A stretch of 37,161 nucleotides of DNA from Anaerolineales bacterium (GCA_016935755.1 JAFGQI010000008.1:1-37161), one strand, 5' to 3'; positions 7,777 to 15,810 are shown, numbered from the stretch's first letter. Notes: generated by a model not told the origin, from the letters alone. Translations and numbers: made by a program.

Positions 7777-8997
7777 TCACTCGGTCCGCAAAGCTTCAAC
7801 AGGCTCCAAACTCGCGGCGCGATTGGCCGGGTAAATGCCGAAAAACAATCCCACCGTGGCAGAGAACAGGGTCGCCATCAGGATGGCCGATAGTTCGATG
7901 CTGGGTTCCAAGGATGTCCCAGATGCAGCTGCAATCTGGCCAATCAGGATCGCAATTCCGTAACCCATCATCACGCCCATGATCCCGCCTCCAAGGCTCA
8001 ATAAGGATGATTCTACCAGAAATTGGATGCGTATGTCCCATTTCCTGGCTCCGAGCGCCTTGCGCAGACCGATCTCGCGGGTTCGCTCGGTCACGGTGAC
8101 CAGCATGATATTCATAATTCCAATCCCACCCACTAAGAGCGAGATCCCCGCGATCCCTCCGAGGAATAGGGTCATCGTTCCAGTGATTGCTGAGGCAGTC
8201 TCCAGGAACGCCTGCGTGCTCATGATATTGAAATCATCCTCGCCCTTAGGGTTGCGGTGGCGGGCGCGCAGCAGTTGAGTGACATCATCAATGGCTGGCT
8301 GCACGGCATCGGTGTCCACAGCCTGCACATAGATCATATCCACTTCACCGGCCTGGCTGCGCCGAGTGATGCGCAGCTGAGCGGTGGAGATCGGCACCAG
8401 CACACGGTTGTCGTTGTTGGTAAAGCCGGTGCCGCCTTGCTCCTCCAGTACGCCGATAACCTTGAAAATCTGCCCCCGGATGCGCACCGTTTTACCGATC
8501 AAGCCCGTCGTGGTGTCAAAAAGGTCTTGGGCTACTTCTGAACCCAGCAAGATCACAGATGAAAAATTATCGACATGCGCCTGGGTGATCGGCTGTCCTT
8601 CAGCGATATCCGCTGTCTGCACCTCGAAGAACTCGGGTGTGATCCCGGTTCCGCTGGTGTTGGTGCTCTTGCCTGGAATGGATACATCCACCTGCCCTTG
8701 CACCACCGGCGCGACAATCCCAATCGAATCAGAATAGGCGGGGTTTGCCATCGCCTCGGCGTCATCCATGGTCAGCGGCTCAACATCGCTGGCTTCTCCA
8801 CCGGGCATCACATACAGCAAGTTCACGCCAATGCTCTCAATCTGGCTGGTGATCGCATTTTGCGCGCCAGAACCAATCCCCATCATTGCCACAACTGCGC
8901 CTACACCAATAATGATGCCGAGCATGGTCAGCGCCGAGCGGACCTTGTTGGATGACAGGCTCTCGAGCGCTTCAATCAGCAGTTGGAGAATGCTCAT
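7777..8997 (-). CDS. ABC transporter permease, MacB/FtsX family
   Basis: 406 residues. Typical MacB-like plan: one membrane helix near the N-terminus (about 22-45, SALTMLGIIIGVGAVVAMMGIG), a large extracytoplasmic MacB_PCD domain (about 50-270), then three helices (about 275-305, 325-355 and 365-395) in the FtsX domain, ending NRAASLEPVEALR. The conserved TERTREIGLRKALGAR coupling segment is present. With the ATPase (4-bp overlap) and the adaptor it forms a mechanotransmission-type exporter for peptides, antibiotics or lipoproteins. In a bacterium with no typical outer membrane the adaptor would work without TolC. Confidence 0.88.
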   Translation of the reverse strand: MSILQLLIEALESLSSNKVRSALTMLGIIIGVGAVVAMMGIGSGAQNAITSQIESIGVNLLYVMPGGEASDVEPLTMDDAEAMANPAYSDSIGIVAPVVQGQVDVSIPGKSTNTSGTGITPEFFEVQTADIAEGQPITQAHVDNFSSVILLGSEVAQDLFDTTTGLIGKTVRIRGQIFKVIGVLEEQGGTGFTNNDNRVLVPISTAQLRITRRSQAGEVDMIYVQAVDTDAVQPAIDDVTQLLRARHRNPKGEDDFNIMSTQAFLETASAITGTMTLFLGGIAGISLLVGGIGIMNIMLVTVTERTREIGLRKALGARKWDIRIQFLVESSLLSLGGGIMGVMMGYGIAILIGQIAAASGTSLEPSIELSAILMATLFSATVGLFFGIYPANRAASLEPVEALRTE

Positions 8998-9677
8998 ACC
9001 GCCTCCTCCACATGACCATCGCGAATATGGATAATTCGGTTGGTGCGGCTGGCGATTTCAGGATCATGGGTAACGATGATCAGGGTCGTCCCTCGTTCCT
9101 GGTTCAGCCCAACCAGCAGATCCATGATCTCTTTGCCTGAAGCGGTGTCGAGATTGCCAGTCGGTTCATCGGCCATGATGATCGCCGGTTGGTTCACCAG
9201 AGCGCGGGCAATGGCGACCCGCTGCTGCTGCCCGCCGGATAGTTCGTTGGGGCGGTGGCTGATCCGATCTCCCAGCCCCACTGCCTCCAGAGCCTCTCTG
9301 GCTTTCTGGCGGCGGCTACCATTGCGCACGCCCGAGTAGCGCAGCGGCATCTCCACATTAGCCAGCGCGGTGGCGCGCGGGAGCAGGTTGAAGCTCTGAA
9401 AGACAAAGCCGACTTTGCGGTTGCGCACCTTTGCCAGCTGGTCATCGTTCATTCTGGCAACATTTTCGCCATCCAGCAGGTATTCTCCGGAGGTTGGATG
9501 GTCCAGGCAGCCGATGATATTCATCAAGGTGGATTTTCCCGATCCAGAGGGTCCCATGATGGCGGTGATCTCACCCCGCTGGATCGTCAGCGATAGACCG
9601 CGCAGGGCGTGCACCTCCATCTCTCCCATCCGGTAAACTTTGGTCAAATTCTCGACCTGAACGACCTGGTCGGTCAT
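8994..9677 (-). CDS. ABC transporter ATP-binding protein, MacB/LolD type
   Basis: 227 residues. Walker A GPSGSGKST (42-50), Q-loop VFQSFNLLP (92-100), signature LSGGQQQR (146-153), Walker B IIMADEPTGNLD (166-177) and switch histidine H204 are all present. The sequence is of the LolD/MacB/FtsE cluster, which powers FtsX-fold permeases. Both ends overlap neighbours by ATGA, so the adaptor, ATPase and permease are translationally coupled. Confidence 0.92.
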   Translation of the reverse strand: MTDQVVQVENLTKVYRMGEMEVHALRGLSLTIQRGEITAIMGPSGSGKSTLMNIIGCLDHPTSGEYLLDGENVARMNDDQLAKVRNRKVGFVFQSFNLLPRATALANVEMPLRYSGVRNGSRRQKAREALEAVGLGDRISHRPNELSGGQQQRVAIARALVNQPAIIMADEPTGNLDTASGKEIMDLLVGLNQERGTTLIIVTHDPEIASRTNRIIHIRDGHVEEAV

Positions 9678-11107
9678 GGCCGCGCCTCCACTTCATCTCC
9701 TGATGGGCCGTCGTCAGCATCACGTGGTCTTCCACCGCCCATCATGAACATCCCGCCAGGTCCTTGTTCTTGAGCGTTTTCGTCTGGCGGGTTGAGTACG
9801 ATCATATCACCAGGTTTCAGCTCGCCAGAAGCCAGTTCAGTAAATGTATCTGATGAAGCCCCGGTAGTAATTTCAACTGGCGCCATCCCCTCGCCAGGCT
9901 TGAGGATATAGACAATCTGCTTGCCGTCTTTGACCTGGATGGCCTGGTTTGGGATGAGCAGGGTGGTTTGGTTTCGTTCAACGATGATTTCTACCTCCGC
10001 GGTCATCCCTGGGCGCACCTGGTCGTCTGGATCAGCCAGCTCGACTGTGACGGTGTAGTTCACCAACGAGGAGCTTTCGGAACCGATCAATGCAATCTTG
10101 GATACATTCCCGTTATATTTTTTCCCCCGGATAGCATCCATCGTCATGGTTACTTGCTGCCCAACCTTAATCTGGTTGATATCGATTTCCGAAATCTGCA
10201 CGTCCACGAACAGCTGCGAAAGATCGTCAATCCGGAAAGCCACGGTACTTGGGCTGACCTGATCTCCAACCAGCGGCTTCGCCTCGGTGATTGTGCCGCC
10301 GATAGGCGCATCTACCCAGGCGCTTTTCAGAGTGATTTCTGCCGCGGTAATGCGCGCTTTGGCCGCCTCCACCTCGCCTGCCTCAGGGCCATCTTTCCAT
10401 TTCTCATAATCTTGACGCGCCTTGGAGAGATTAGCCTGGGCTACCTGCAGGTCGTATTCGTACTGCAGGCGGCGCACCGCAGTGTTGTAATCGCTCTGCG
10501 CCTGGTTAAGATCCTCTAACAGGCGCTCGCGTACGGCGTCGCTGGAGGCGCGGAATTTATAGGGTTCGAAAGCTGCTCTGGCTTCATCCAACTGCTTCTT
10601 GGTCGCATCCACTGCTTCGACTGCGTCCATATCCGCTTGATTAGCGGGAATGGTGAAGTTATCCAGCTGGTATTGAGCATCGCGCACCGCCTGCTCATAC
10701 TTGACGATATTCTGCATGGCGTTAACCCAGGCGGTCTCCGCTTCAGTATCCAGATTTTCGAGAGCTTGCTGGGCGCTGTATAAATCTGCCTGAGCGTTGA
10801 TTACCGATTGGGGCAGGGAATCTTGGGTCAGGCGCGCCAGCACATCGCCAGCTTTCACCTGCTCGCCCACCTCGGCTAACACTTCTCCAACGCTGCCTGA
10901 CGTTTGCCAGGATACCGTTGCGGATTGGCGGGTGCGCACCTTGCCAATCGCGCTGACCGATGTGATCAGCTCGCCTTCTTCAAGCTGAGCGGTTTCGAGC
11001 TGCGCTAGTGGATTCGCAGACTGCTTGGGTTGCAAAAACTGGGTATATGCATAATAGCCCCCCCCCGCCAGAGCTAGCAGTAGGATTACGATTACAACTT
11101 TTTTCAT
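9674..11107 (-). CDS. MacA-like periplasmic adaptor (HlyD/RND membrane fusion protein family)
   Basis: 477 residues. An N-terminal membrane anchor (about 4-22) is followed by a lipoyl half-motif (about 55-95), a long coiled-coil hairpin rich in Ala/Gln/Glu (about 95-245), the second lipoyl half (about 250-285) and beta-barrel and membrane-proximal domains (about 290-440). The tail is Gly/Met-rich and acidic (GGMFMMGGG). AGGAG precedes the ATG. It is first in the exporter operon, whose promoter faces the two-component system. MacA-like proteins stabilise the ATP-bound MacB and guide substrate outward. The substrate is unknown; regulation by a cell-envelope-type two-component system suggests antimicrobial peptide or stress defence. 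Confidence 0.87.
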   Translation of the reverse strand: MKKVVIVILLLALAGGGYYAYTQFLQPKQSANPLAQLETAQLEEGELITSVSAIGKVRTRQSATVSWQTSGSVGEVLAEVGEQVKAGDVLARLTQDSLPQSVINAQADLYSAQQALENLDTEAETAWVNAMQNIVKYEQAVRDAQYQLDNFTIPANQADMDAVEAVDATKKQLDEARAAFEPYKFRASSDAVRERLLEDLNQAQSDYNTAVRRLQYEYDLQVAQANLSKARQDYEKWKDGPEAGEVEAAKARITAAEITLKSAWVDAPIGGTITEAKPLVGDQVSPSTVAFRIDDLSQLFVDVQISEIDINQIKVGQQVTMTMDAIRGKKYNGNVSKIALIGSESSSLVNYTVTVELADPDDQVRPGMTAEVEIIVERNQTTLLIPNQAIQVKDGKQIVYILKPGEGMAPVEITTGASSDTFTELASGELKPGDMIVLNPPDENAQEQGPGGMFMMGGGRPRDADDGPSGDEVEARP

Positions 11108-11159
11108 GGAACTATCTCCTGTTGGTTATCTTTGTCTTAATTCATGATTCAGATACGGT

Positions 11160-11188
11160 ACTATACCTCAGGCGGGCTTTTTCCCCAA
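11160..11188 (-). promoter_or_regulatory. promoter of the MacA/MacB-like exporter operon
   Basis: Minus strand: TTGGGG (11188-11183), 17-bp spacer, TATAGT (11165-11160), start near 11153. The weak -35 fits an activated promoter. The first TGACA/TGTCA repeat lies directly upstream, centred about 46 bp before the start. Confidence 0.5.
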
Positions 11189-11189
11189 G

Positions 11190-11266
11190 TGACAAGCATC
11201 ATATGTCAAATGGGTGGGTGATGACTTCAGTCATAAACCGAAAGGTGGAACTGATGACTTCGGTCA
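11190..11266. promoter_or_regulatory. three TGAC/GTCA inverted repeats, likely response-regulator sites
   Basis: Site 1: TGACA-N9-TGTCA (11190-11208). Site 2: TGAC-TTCA-GTCA (11222-11233, extended to ATGACT/AGTCAT). Site 3: TGAC-TTCG-GTCA (11255-11266). Centres are about 28 and 33 bp apart, near three helical turns. Site 1 is centred near -46 of the exporter promoter and site 3 near -42 of the proposed kinase start, both classic activator positions. Confidence 0.55.
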
Positions 11267-11287
11267 CGTACCAGGAGGAACGAAGTA

Positions 11288-11296
11288 TGCTATCAT
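11288..11296 (+). promoter_or_regulatory. extended -10 of the sensor kinase gene, leaderless geometry
   Basis: TGCTATCAT (TG at 11288-11289, hexamer 11291-11296) ends 6 nt before the kinase ATG at 11303, so the transcript would start at or next to the ATG. There is no Shine-Dalgarno at proper spacing for that ATG. Confidence 0.4.
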
Positions 11297-11302
11297 CAAG
11301 GT

Positions 11303-12550
11303 ATGCAAAAATCTTTGGCTGAACCCGGCTTGCTGCAGGCATTTCGCTTCTATGGATGGCTGCGTTTCTTCCTCCTCGTAATTATTCTATCCGCAAGCCT
11401 GGTATATTTACCTCTAGAAGCCAGGGCGACCATTTCTTACCCATCAATAGCCTGGAGTTTAGTGTTCTGCCTGCTCTTGCTTGGTATGCTATACTGGCGC
11501 TGGTTGGAAAGCAAGCTGAGAAAATGGTATATCCCCCTGGCAGTGACCGTCAGCACAGCCGGATTGTTGTTAGAGCAGCACTTCATTATGCGGCAGGGGA
11601 TAAACTGGCAGAACCTGCCCTTCATGGTTATCCTGGTTATCCTGGTCGCCTGGCAGTACGATTTTCGTTCCGTATTGTTCTTCATTCTCGGCGCGGCCGC
11701 TGCGGAGGGTTTACTCAACCTGTTTCTCCCCTCTACGGTTGTATTTATCGGCAGCTATCACCCTGATATCCCCTTAATGGTCAGCTTGTTCCTGGTGGGG
11801 CGTTCCACAATTTATCTGCTTTTCGGTTATGTAGTCAGCCGACTGGTAAAAGCCCAGCGCCAGCAGCGCCAGGCTTTAGCTGAAGCCAATCAAAAACTTG
11901 TCCGGCAAGCGGCCGCTCAGGAACAATTGACCATCTCGCGCGAACGAGTGCGCATCTCGCGCGAGCTGCACGATACTCTCGCCCACACCCTCAGCGCCCT
12001 GGCGGTGCAGACAGATGCGCTCCTGTCCATGGGCGATGCTTTGCCTGAGCGGGTTACCATGATGCTAGAAAGAATGCTGGCTACCACTCGCGCAGGGCTG
12101 GATGGCACCCGCCGTTCGTTGAAAGATTTACGCGCCGCGCCCCTGGATGAGATGGGGCTGGTGGGCGCAGTGCATTTGCTGGCAGAAGATCTGGCCGCCC
12201 GACAAAATATTGCCCTGGTAATCAAAGCGCCGGATGAACTGGATGAACTGCCGCCAGAGGTTGAGCATGGCTTCTATCGCATTGCTCAGGAAGCCCTGGA
12301 GAATGCTGCCCTACATTCTGGCGCGGATAGAATTTCGGTCAAACTGTCTGCCAGAGACAGGGTGATATGTCTCGAAGTGGCCGATAATGGGACTGGTTTT
12401 TCTACGGAAACTGTACCGGTGCAGAATGGCGGCCGCCTAGGCATTCAGGGAATGCGCGAACGCGCCGAATTAATTGACGCCATTCTGGAAATTTCCAGCC
12501 AGGATGGGCGTGGCACGCTGGTAAAGGCCATCTGGACAGAGGCGAGATGA
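11303..12550 (+). CDS. sensor histidine kinase, NarL/LiaS family (HisKA_3)
   Basis: 415 residues. Five or six membrane helices (about 18-38, 48-65, 77-92, 104-120, 122-140 and 155-178) form a sensor with little outside the membrane. Then a coiled coil (180-215), the dimerisation/phosphoacceptor motif ISRELHDTLAHTLS with H223, and an HATPase_c domain with N-box (FYRIAQEALENAALHSGA), G1 (EVADNGTGF) and G2 (GRLGIQGMRERAE). The start is uncertain in mechanism: an ideal AGGAGG (11273-11278) serves an 11-codon frame (11287-11322) that overlaps the kinase start, while a -10 box just before the ATG suggests a leaderless mRNA. The stop overlaps the regulator gene by ATGA. Its likely target is the divergent exporter operon. 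Confidence 0.88.
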   Translation: MQKSLAEPGLLQAFRFYGWLRFFLLVIILSASLVYLPLEARATISYPSIAWSLVFCLLLLGMLYWRWLESKLRKWYIPLAVTVSTAGLLLEQHFIMRQGINWQNLPFMVILVILVAWQYDFRSVLFFILGAAAAEGLLNLFLPSTVVFIGSYHPDIPLMVSLFLVGRSTIYLLFGYVVSRLVKAQRQQRQALAEANQKLVRQAAAQEQLTISRERVRISRELHDTLAHTLSALAVQTDALLSMGDALPERVTMMLERMLATTRAGLDGTRRSLKDLRAAPLDEMGLVGAVHLLAEDLAARQNIALVIKAPDELDELPPEVEHGFYRIAQEALENAALHSGADRISVKLSARDRVICLEVADNGTGFSTETVPVQNGGRLGIQGMRERAELIDAILEISSQDGRGTLVKAIWTEAR

Positions 12551-13200
12551 TCCGGGTATTGATTTGCGACGATCAAACGGTGATTTGCGATGGGTTGGAG
12601 ATGATCCTCAGCGCAGATGCAGAGATCCTGGTCGTCGGGACTGCTTATGATGGGGCTGAGGCGGTAGAGAAAATCCCCCACACCAGCCCTGATCTGGTGT
12701 TGATGGATCTAAAAATGCCTGGCATGAATGGCATTCAGGCAACTCGGCTGATCCGACAAAATTATCCCGAGATCAAGGTGCTGGTATTGACTACCTTTGG
12801 AGAGGATGAGTGGGTCTATGACGCCATTCGCAGCGGAGCGGCTGGATATTTGTTGAAAGGCACTCCGCGGGCTGATCTGCTCAAGGCAATAAAAGGCACG
12901 ATCGAGGGCAAGACCCATGTGGATCCAGAAGTCGCAGGGAGATTGTTTGACCATATTGCCCACGACTCCGGGCAAGAGATAACCACCCTGGCGCAGGATC
13001 TGTCCGAGCGAGAACTGGAAATTCTCCGTTTGCTGGCGAAGGGCTTTACCAATGCAGAAATTGCAGATCGACTGTATCTCACTCGTGGCACAGTAAGAAA
13101 TTATGTCAGCATCATTCTGACGAAACTTGGCGTGGAGGATCGCACCCAGGCAGCTCTGGCTGCTGTGCGCTATGGCCTGGTAAAAACCAATGATAGCTAA
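12547..13200 (+). CDS. response regulator, NarL/FixJ family
   Basis: 217 residues. Receiver domain 1-120 with acidic pocket CDDQ, phosphoacceptor D54 (LMDLKMPGMNG), the conserved Thr/Lys region (VLTTFGEDEW; LLKGTPR). LuxR-type helix-turn-helix about 148-210 (LSERELEILRLLAKGFTNAEIADRLYLTRGTVRNYVSIILTKLG, split here by the recognition helix). Coupled to the kinase by a 4-bp overlap. Probably binds the TGAC/GTCA repeats upstream of the kinase as a dimer. Its stop overlaps the stop of the convergent acetyltransferase gene, with no terminator between. Confidence 0.92.
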   Translation: MIRVLICDDQTVICDGLEMILSADAEILVVGTAYDGAEAVEKIPHTSPDLVLMDLKMPGMNGIQATRLIRQNYPEIKVLVLTTFGEDEWVYDAIRSGAAGYLLKGTPRADLLKAIKGTIEGKTHVDPEVAGRLFDHIAHDSGQEITTLAQDLSERELEILRLLAKGFTNAEIADRLYLTRGTVRNYVSIILTKLGVEDRTQAALAAVRYGLVKTNDS

Positions 13201-14057
13201 TCCAGGAGGATCTTCGCCAGCTGCCGGGCGTCTTCTGCCAGATCAGCCGGGATTGGAAGCTGGTATCTCTCGTTAACCTTGAGCAGCAGATGGCTGGCTA
13301 ATTCGGCTGCTCCTGGCGGCAGTTCGGACATCTGGATTAAAGCGCGCAGGCGGTCATAGGCGCTGACGCCTGGAGAAGCGATGCCCTTACGGCGAAAATA
13401 TTCGCCGACTGCAATACCGGCGGCGCGGCGGGCGCACACCCTGGCTTTGCCTTCGTTGCCAGCCTGCCGGGCTGCCTGTGCCTGGCGCAGCTCATCTTCA
13501 AAGATTATTAACCAGCGAGAATGCCATTCCCGCTGCAGCATGGCATACCAGAGTTCGCTGCTCCAGCGGCCTTTGAACCACAGGCTCTCGATCCAGACGC
13601 CTTCCTGGCGAAAGCCCAGGTTTTCCAGCATATGGCTGGACGCCCGGTTCTCCAGATCGCAGTTGGCGCGCACGCGATGAAGGTTCATGTCATTAAACAG
13701 GTACTCTAACAGCCGCTCTAGGGCTTCGCCAGCATAACCCTTTCCCTGGTAGGCCGCTGCCAGGGTGATACCGATTTCTGCCTGGCGAGGATCATTGCTC
13801 AGAATGCAGAAAGCCACGTCGCCGATCATCCTCGTGTTGGATTTTTGTTCCAGGGCCAGCTGGTACCATTTCCCCGGTTCGCCGGGTTGCGTGTTTTTCA
13901 TCGTCTCAATGAATTCTTTTGCCTGTTCGAGCGAATAGGGCGCTTCCCAGCCCTGATAGGCGGCGACCTGCGGGTCAGACCGGTAGCTGGCAAAAGCTTC
14001 CAGGTCGGCATCCTGGAAGGGACGTAGGATTAGGCGGGCAGTTTCTAAAATGAGCAT
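13197..14057 (-). CDS. GNAT acetyltransferase (RimJ/RimL type) with extra C-terminal helical domain
   Basis: 286 residues. Residues 1-180 are a RimJ/RimL-like N-acetyltransferase: LETARLILRPFQDADLEAF at the start, acetyl-CoA loop QGKGYAG (104-110), NLHRVRANCDLENRASSHMLENLGF (125-149). RimJ-type enzymes usually stop near 180. Here about 105 more residues follow: a helical domain with GNEGKARVCARRAAGIAV (200-217) and a leucine-rich end, reminiscent of HEPN or DUF4145-like helical bundles, which I cannot confirm. Substrate unknown (ribosomal protein, antibiotic or small amine). No Shine-Dalgarno is seen before the ATG. Confidence 0.8.
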   Translation of the reverse strand: MLILETARLILRPFQDADLEAFASYRSDPQVAAYQGWEAPYSLEQAKEFIETMKNTQPGEPGKWYQLALEQKSNTRMIGDVAFCILSNDPRQAEIGITLAAAYQGKGYAGEALERLLEYLFNDMNLHRVRANCDLENRASSHMLENLGFRQEGVWIESLWFKGRWSSELWYAMLQREWHSRWLIIFEDELRQAQAARQAGNEGKARVCARRAAGIAVGEYFRRKGIASPGVSAYDRLRALIQMSELPPGAAELASHLLLKVNERYQLPIPADLAEDARQLAKILLD

Positions 14058-14103
14058 GTTATTTTACCAGGGTTGTCAGGTTGATTTTCTCACATCCGAG
14101 TTT

Positions 14104-14118
14104 AATCACCGGGTGATT
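14104..14118. promoter_or_regulatory. palindrome in a divergent intergenic region
   Basis: AATCACC-G-GGTGATT, perfect 7-bp arms, between the GNAT gene (minus) and the small membrane protein gene (plus). It covers the place where a -35 for the TATAAT at 14128 would be, so it looks like an operator. Confidence 0.4.
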
Positions 14119-14127
14119 GCTTCTGAT

Positions 14128-14133
14128 TATAAT
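14128..14133 (+). promoter_or_regulatory. -10 box of the small membrane protein gene, leaderless geometry
   Basis: Consensus TATAAT ending 8 nt before the ATG at 14142. No Shine-Dalgarno lies between, so the mRNA probably begins at or within 2 nt of the start codon. Confidence 0.45.
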
Positions 14134-14141
14134 TGAAAATT

Positions 14142-14369
14142 ATGACACGTGACTTACGTCGATATACTCGTCAAACCAATGCCCGCTTGATCCTGGGTGG
14201 GATTTTGCTCTTGTACCTGGTTGGGGATGGATTAATCTACCTGATTTATGGTCGGGGAGCCGCTTTGATGGGTCTGGTATGTCTGACTGCTGGTTTATTG
14301 CCAGTGTTGCTGGTATGGCTGATCTTGTTGCTGATGGAATGGCTGGCAAAGAAAGCAGATAACACATAA
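14142..14369 (+). CDS. small two-helix membrane protein, unknown
   Basis: 75 residues. A short basic N-terminus (MTRDLRRYTRQTNAR) leads into two hydrophobic helices (about 17-37 and 42-66) joined by a glycine/arginine turn (YGRGAA), ending in a basic tail. Positive charges at both ends predict a hairpin with both termini inside. The ATG at 14142 is preferred to a TTG three codons upstream. It is followed 16 bp later by the esterase gene, probably in one transcript. Family not recognised. Confidence 0.65.
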   Translation: MTRDLRRYTRQTNARLILGGILLLYLVGDGLIYLIYGRGAALMGLVCLTAGLLPVLLVWLILLLMEWLAKKADNT

Positions 14370-14385
14370 CTTGCAGGAGAAATAG

Positions 14386-15039
14386 ATGGAGTCAGAATCT
14401 ACTCAGCTCATCCAGGTAAATGGTTGGACGATTCGCCAACGGCTTCCTACCGCCTCGACTATGCAGCCAGTTTTTTTGCTGTTGCATGGCTGGACAGGCG
14501 ACGAAAACGCGATGTGGATTTTTGCCCGGCGTTTACCTGAAAAAGCACTCCTGCTGGCGCCGCGTGCGCCACATCCAGCCCCTCAGGGGGGATACAGCTG
14601 GCGTCCGAATACTGTAAAAGGATGGCCCTGGATGGATGATTTTGAACCATCCGTTCAGGCCCTGGTTGACCTGCTTAGGCCGGATTTATTCCCGCAGGCG
14701 GATTTCTCCAACCTGCGCCTGGTGGGATATAGTCAGGGGGCGGCGCTGGCTTTCGCCTTCAGTTTGCTGCATCCGGAAGGAGTGCTCTCTATCGCTGCAC
14801 TTTCGGGATTTGTGCCTGACGGCGCACAGGTCATTGCCGCGACCCGACCACTGGCTGAGAAGCCGATCTTCATGGCTCACGGTGTATATGACCGGCTGGT
14901 GCCAGTGGAGCGAGCCCGGGCGGGCGTTAAAATATTGGAGCAAGCGGGCGCTCAGGTGCATTACTGCGAGGATGAAGTTGGTCACAAGCTGAGCGCGGAT
15001 TGCTTTCGGGCGATGCAGGCATTCTTCGAGAGAAATTAG
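14386..15039 (+). CDS. alpha/beta hydrolase, phospholipase/carboxylesterase family
   Basis: 217 residues, the usual size for the small carboxylesterase/acyl-protein-thioesterase family. Catalytic triad: S116 in GYSQGA, D169 in HGVYDRLVPV, H200 in EVGHKLS. The oxyanion-hole segment LLHGWTGDE (32-40) is present. These enzymes cleave short-chain or acyl esters in the cytoplasm. AGGAG precedes the ATG at good spacing. No signal peptide. Confidence 0.88.
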   Translation: MESESTQLIQVNGWTIRQRLPTASTMQPVFLLLHGWTGDENAMWIFARRLPEKALLLAPRAPHPAPQGGYSWRPNTVKGWPWMDDFEPSVQALVDLLRPDLFPQADFSNLRLVGYSQGAALAFAFSLLHPEGVLSIAALSGFVPDGAQVIAATRPLAEKPIFMAHGVYDRLVPVERARAGVKILEQAGAQVHYCEDEVGHKLSADCFRAMQAFFERN

Positions 15040-15049
15040 CAATTAAATA

Positions 15050-15088
15050 CCCTGATGAATGGATGTGGTCTATATCCATTCATCAGGG
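15050..15088. terminator. long perfect hairpin between convergent genes
   Basis: 15-bp perfect arms (15050-15064 / 15074-15088), 9-nt loop. On the minus strand it is followed by TATTTAATT, so it should terminate the GNAT gene at 15110-15676; on the plus strand it follows the esterase stop by 10 bp. Confidence 0.75.
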
Positions 15089-15109
15089 CAAGCTATCTTG
15101 ATATGGATT

Positions 15110-15676
15110 CTAGAATTCGTTTTCAGAACTGCGCAGGCGCAGGGTATGGTAGGCCACGTCGCGCAAGTCTCCATCGGGCAGCATATAATAATCTTCCAAC
15201 ACGGTCACATTCTGGAAACCGACTTTCTGTACGGCTTTGATTACTTCAACGTGGTCGGAGACAATATAAACTTCGACCATGTACATGCCGCGTTTCTTGG
15301 CCAGGTCAACCAAGGCCTGAATAAGCTTACTCCCCAGGCCGCGATGGCGAAATTCTTTGGACAGGAATATGCGCATTTCGCAGCGGTGACGCCCAACGCC
15401 ATCACTGAAATGCAGGGTTCCCGCCCCAACGATGCGATCGTTAATCACCGCTACCAGTGGGAATACTTTGTCATAATCGATATCTTCAGCCCAGGAAGAG
15501 ATCAGGGCGGCGTCATTGACATTATGGCGCATGTAACGCCGTTCCTCGAATGAGACCGGTAGATATAGATCCAGCAAGGCCTGTTTATCTTCTGGCACGA
15601 GCGGGCGCAAGAGCACCCGCGCCCCATCGCGTAAAGTGACCACCTGTCTAAATATTAAATCTTCTTTCGTGACCAT
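15110..15676 (-). CDS. GNAT family N-acetyltransferase
   Basis: 188 residues. The N-terminus RDGARVLLRPLVPEDKQALLDLY and the middle VINDRIVGAGTLHF are typical of GNAT strands 1-4. The acetyl-CoA binding motif is EFRHRGLGSKLIQALVDLAKKRG (split: RHRGLG at about 114-119). The C-terminal strands VYIVSDHVEVIKAVQKVGFQ follow. The pattern resembles GNAT domains that acetylate protein lysines or that sit in acyl-CoA synthetases, here as a single domain. GGAG precedes the ATG. Substrate unknown. Confidence 0.82.
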   Translation of the reverse strand: MVTKEDLIFRQVVTLRDGARVLLRPLVPEDKQALLDLYLPVSFEERRYMRHNVNDAALISSWAEDIDYDKVFPLVAVINDRIVGAGTLHFSDGVGRHRCEMRIFLSKEFRHRGLGSKLIQALVDLAKKRGMYMVEVYIVSDHVEVIKAVQKVGFQNVTVLEDYYMLPDGDLRDVAYHTLRLRSSENEF

Positions 15677-15736
15677 AGCGCGCTCCCGGTGAATCTTTGA
15701 ATAGCTAGCTTAGGATGATGAATAGTTGCTGCCTCT

Positions 15737-15742
15737 ATTATA
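15737..15742 (-). promoter_or_regulatory. -10 box of the GNAT gene
   Basis: Consensus TATAAT on the minus strand (15742-15737), predicted start near 15730 and leader of about 54 nt. No convincing -35 box. Confidence 0.4.
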
Positions 15743-15810
15743 GGCAATTTTTGGCAAATTGCACAGTCAACTTTCGATTTTTAAGGATTAATTCTTCTGG
15801 TAAAGAGAAC

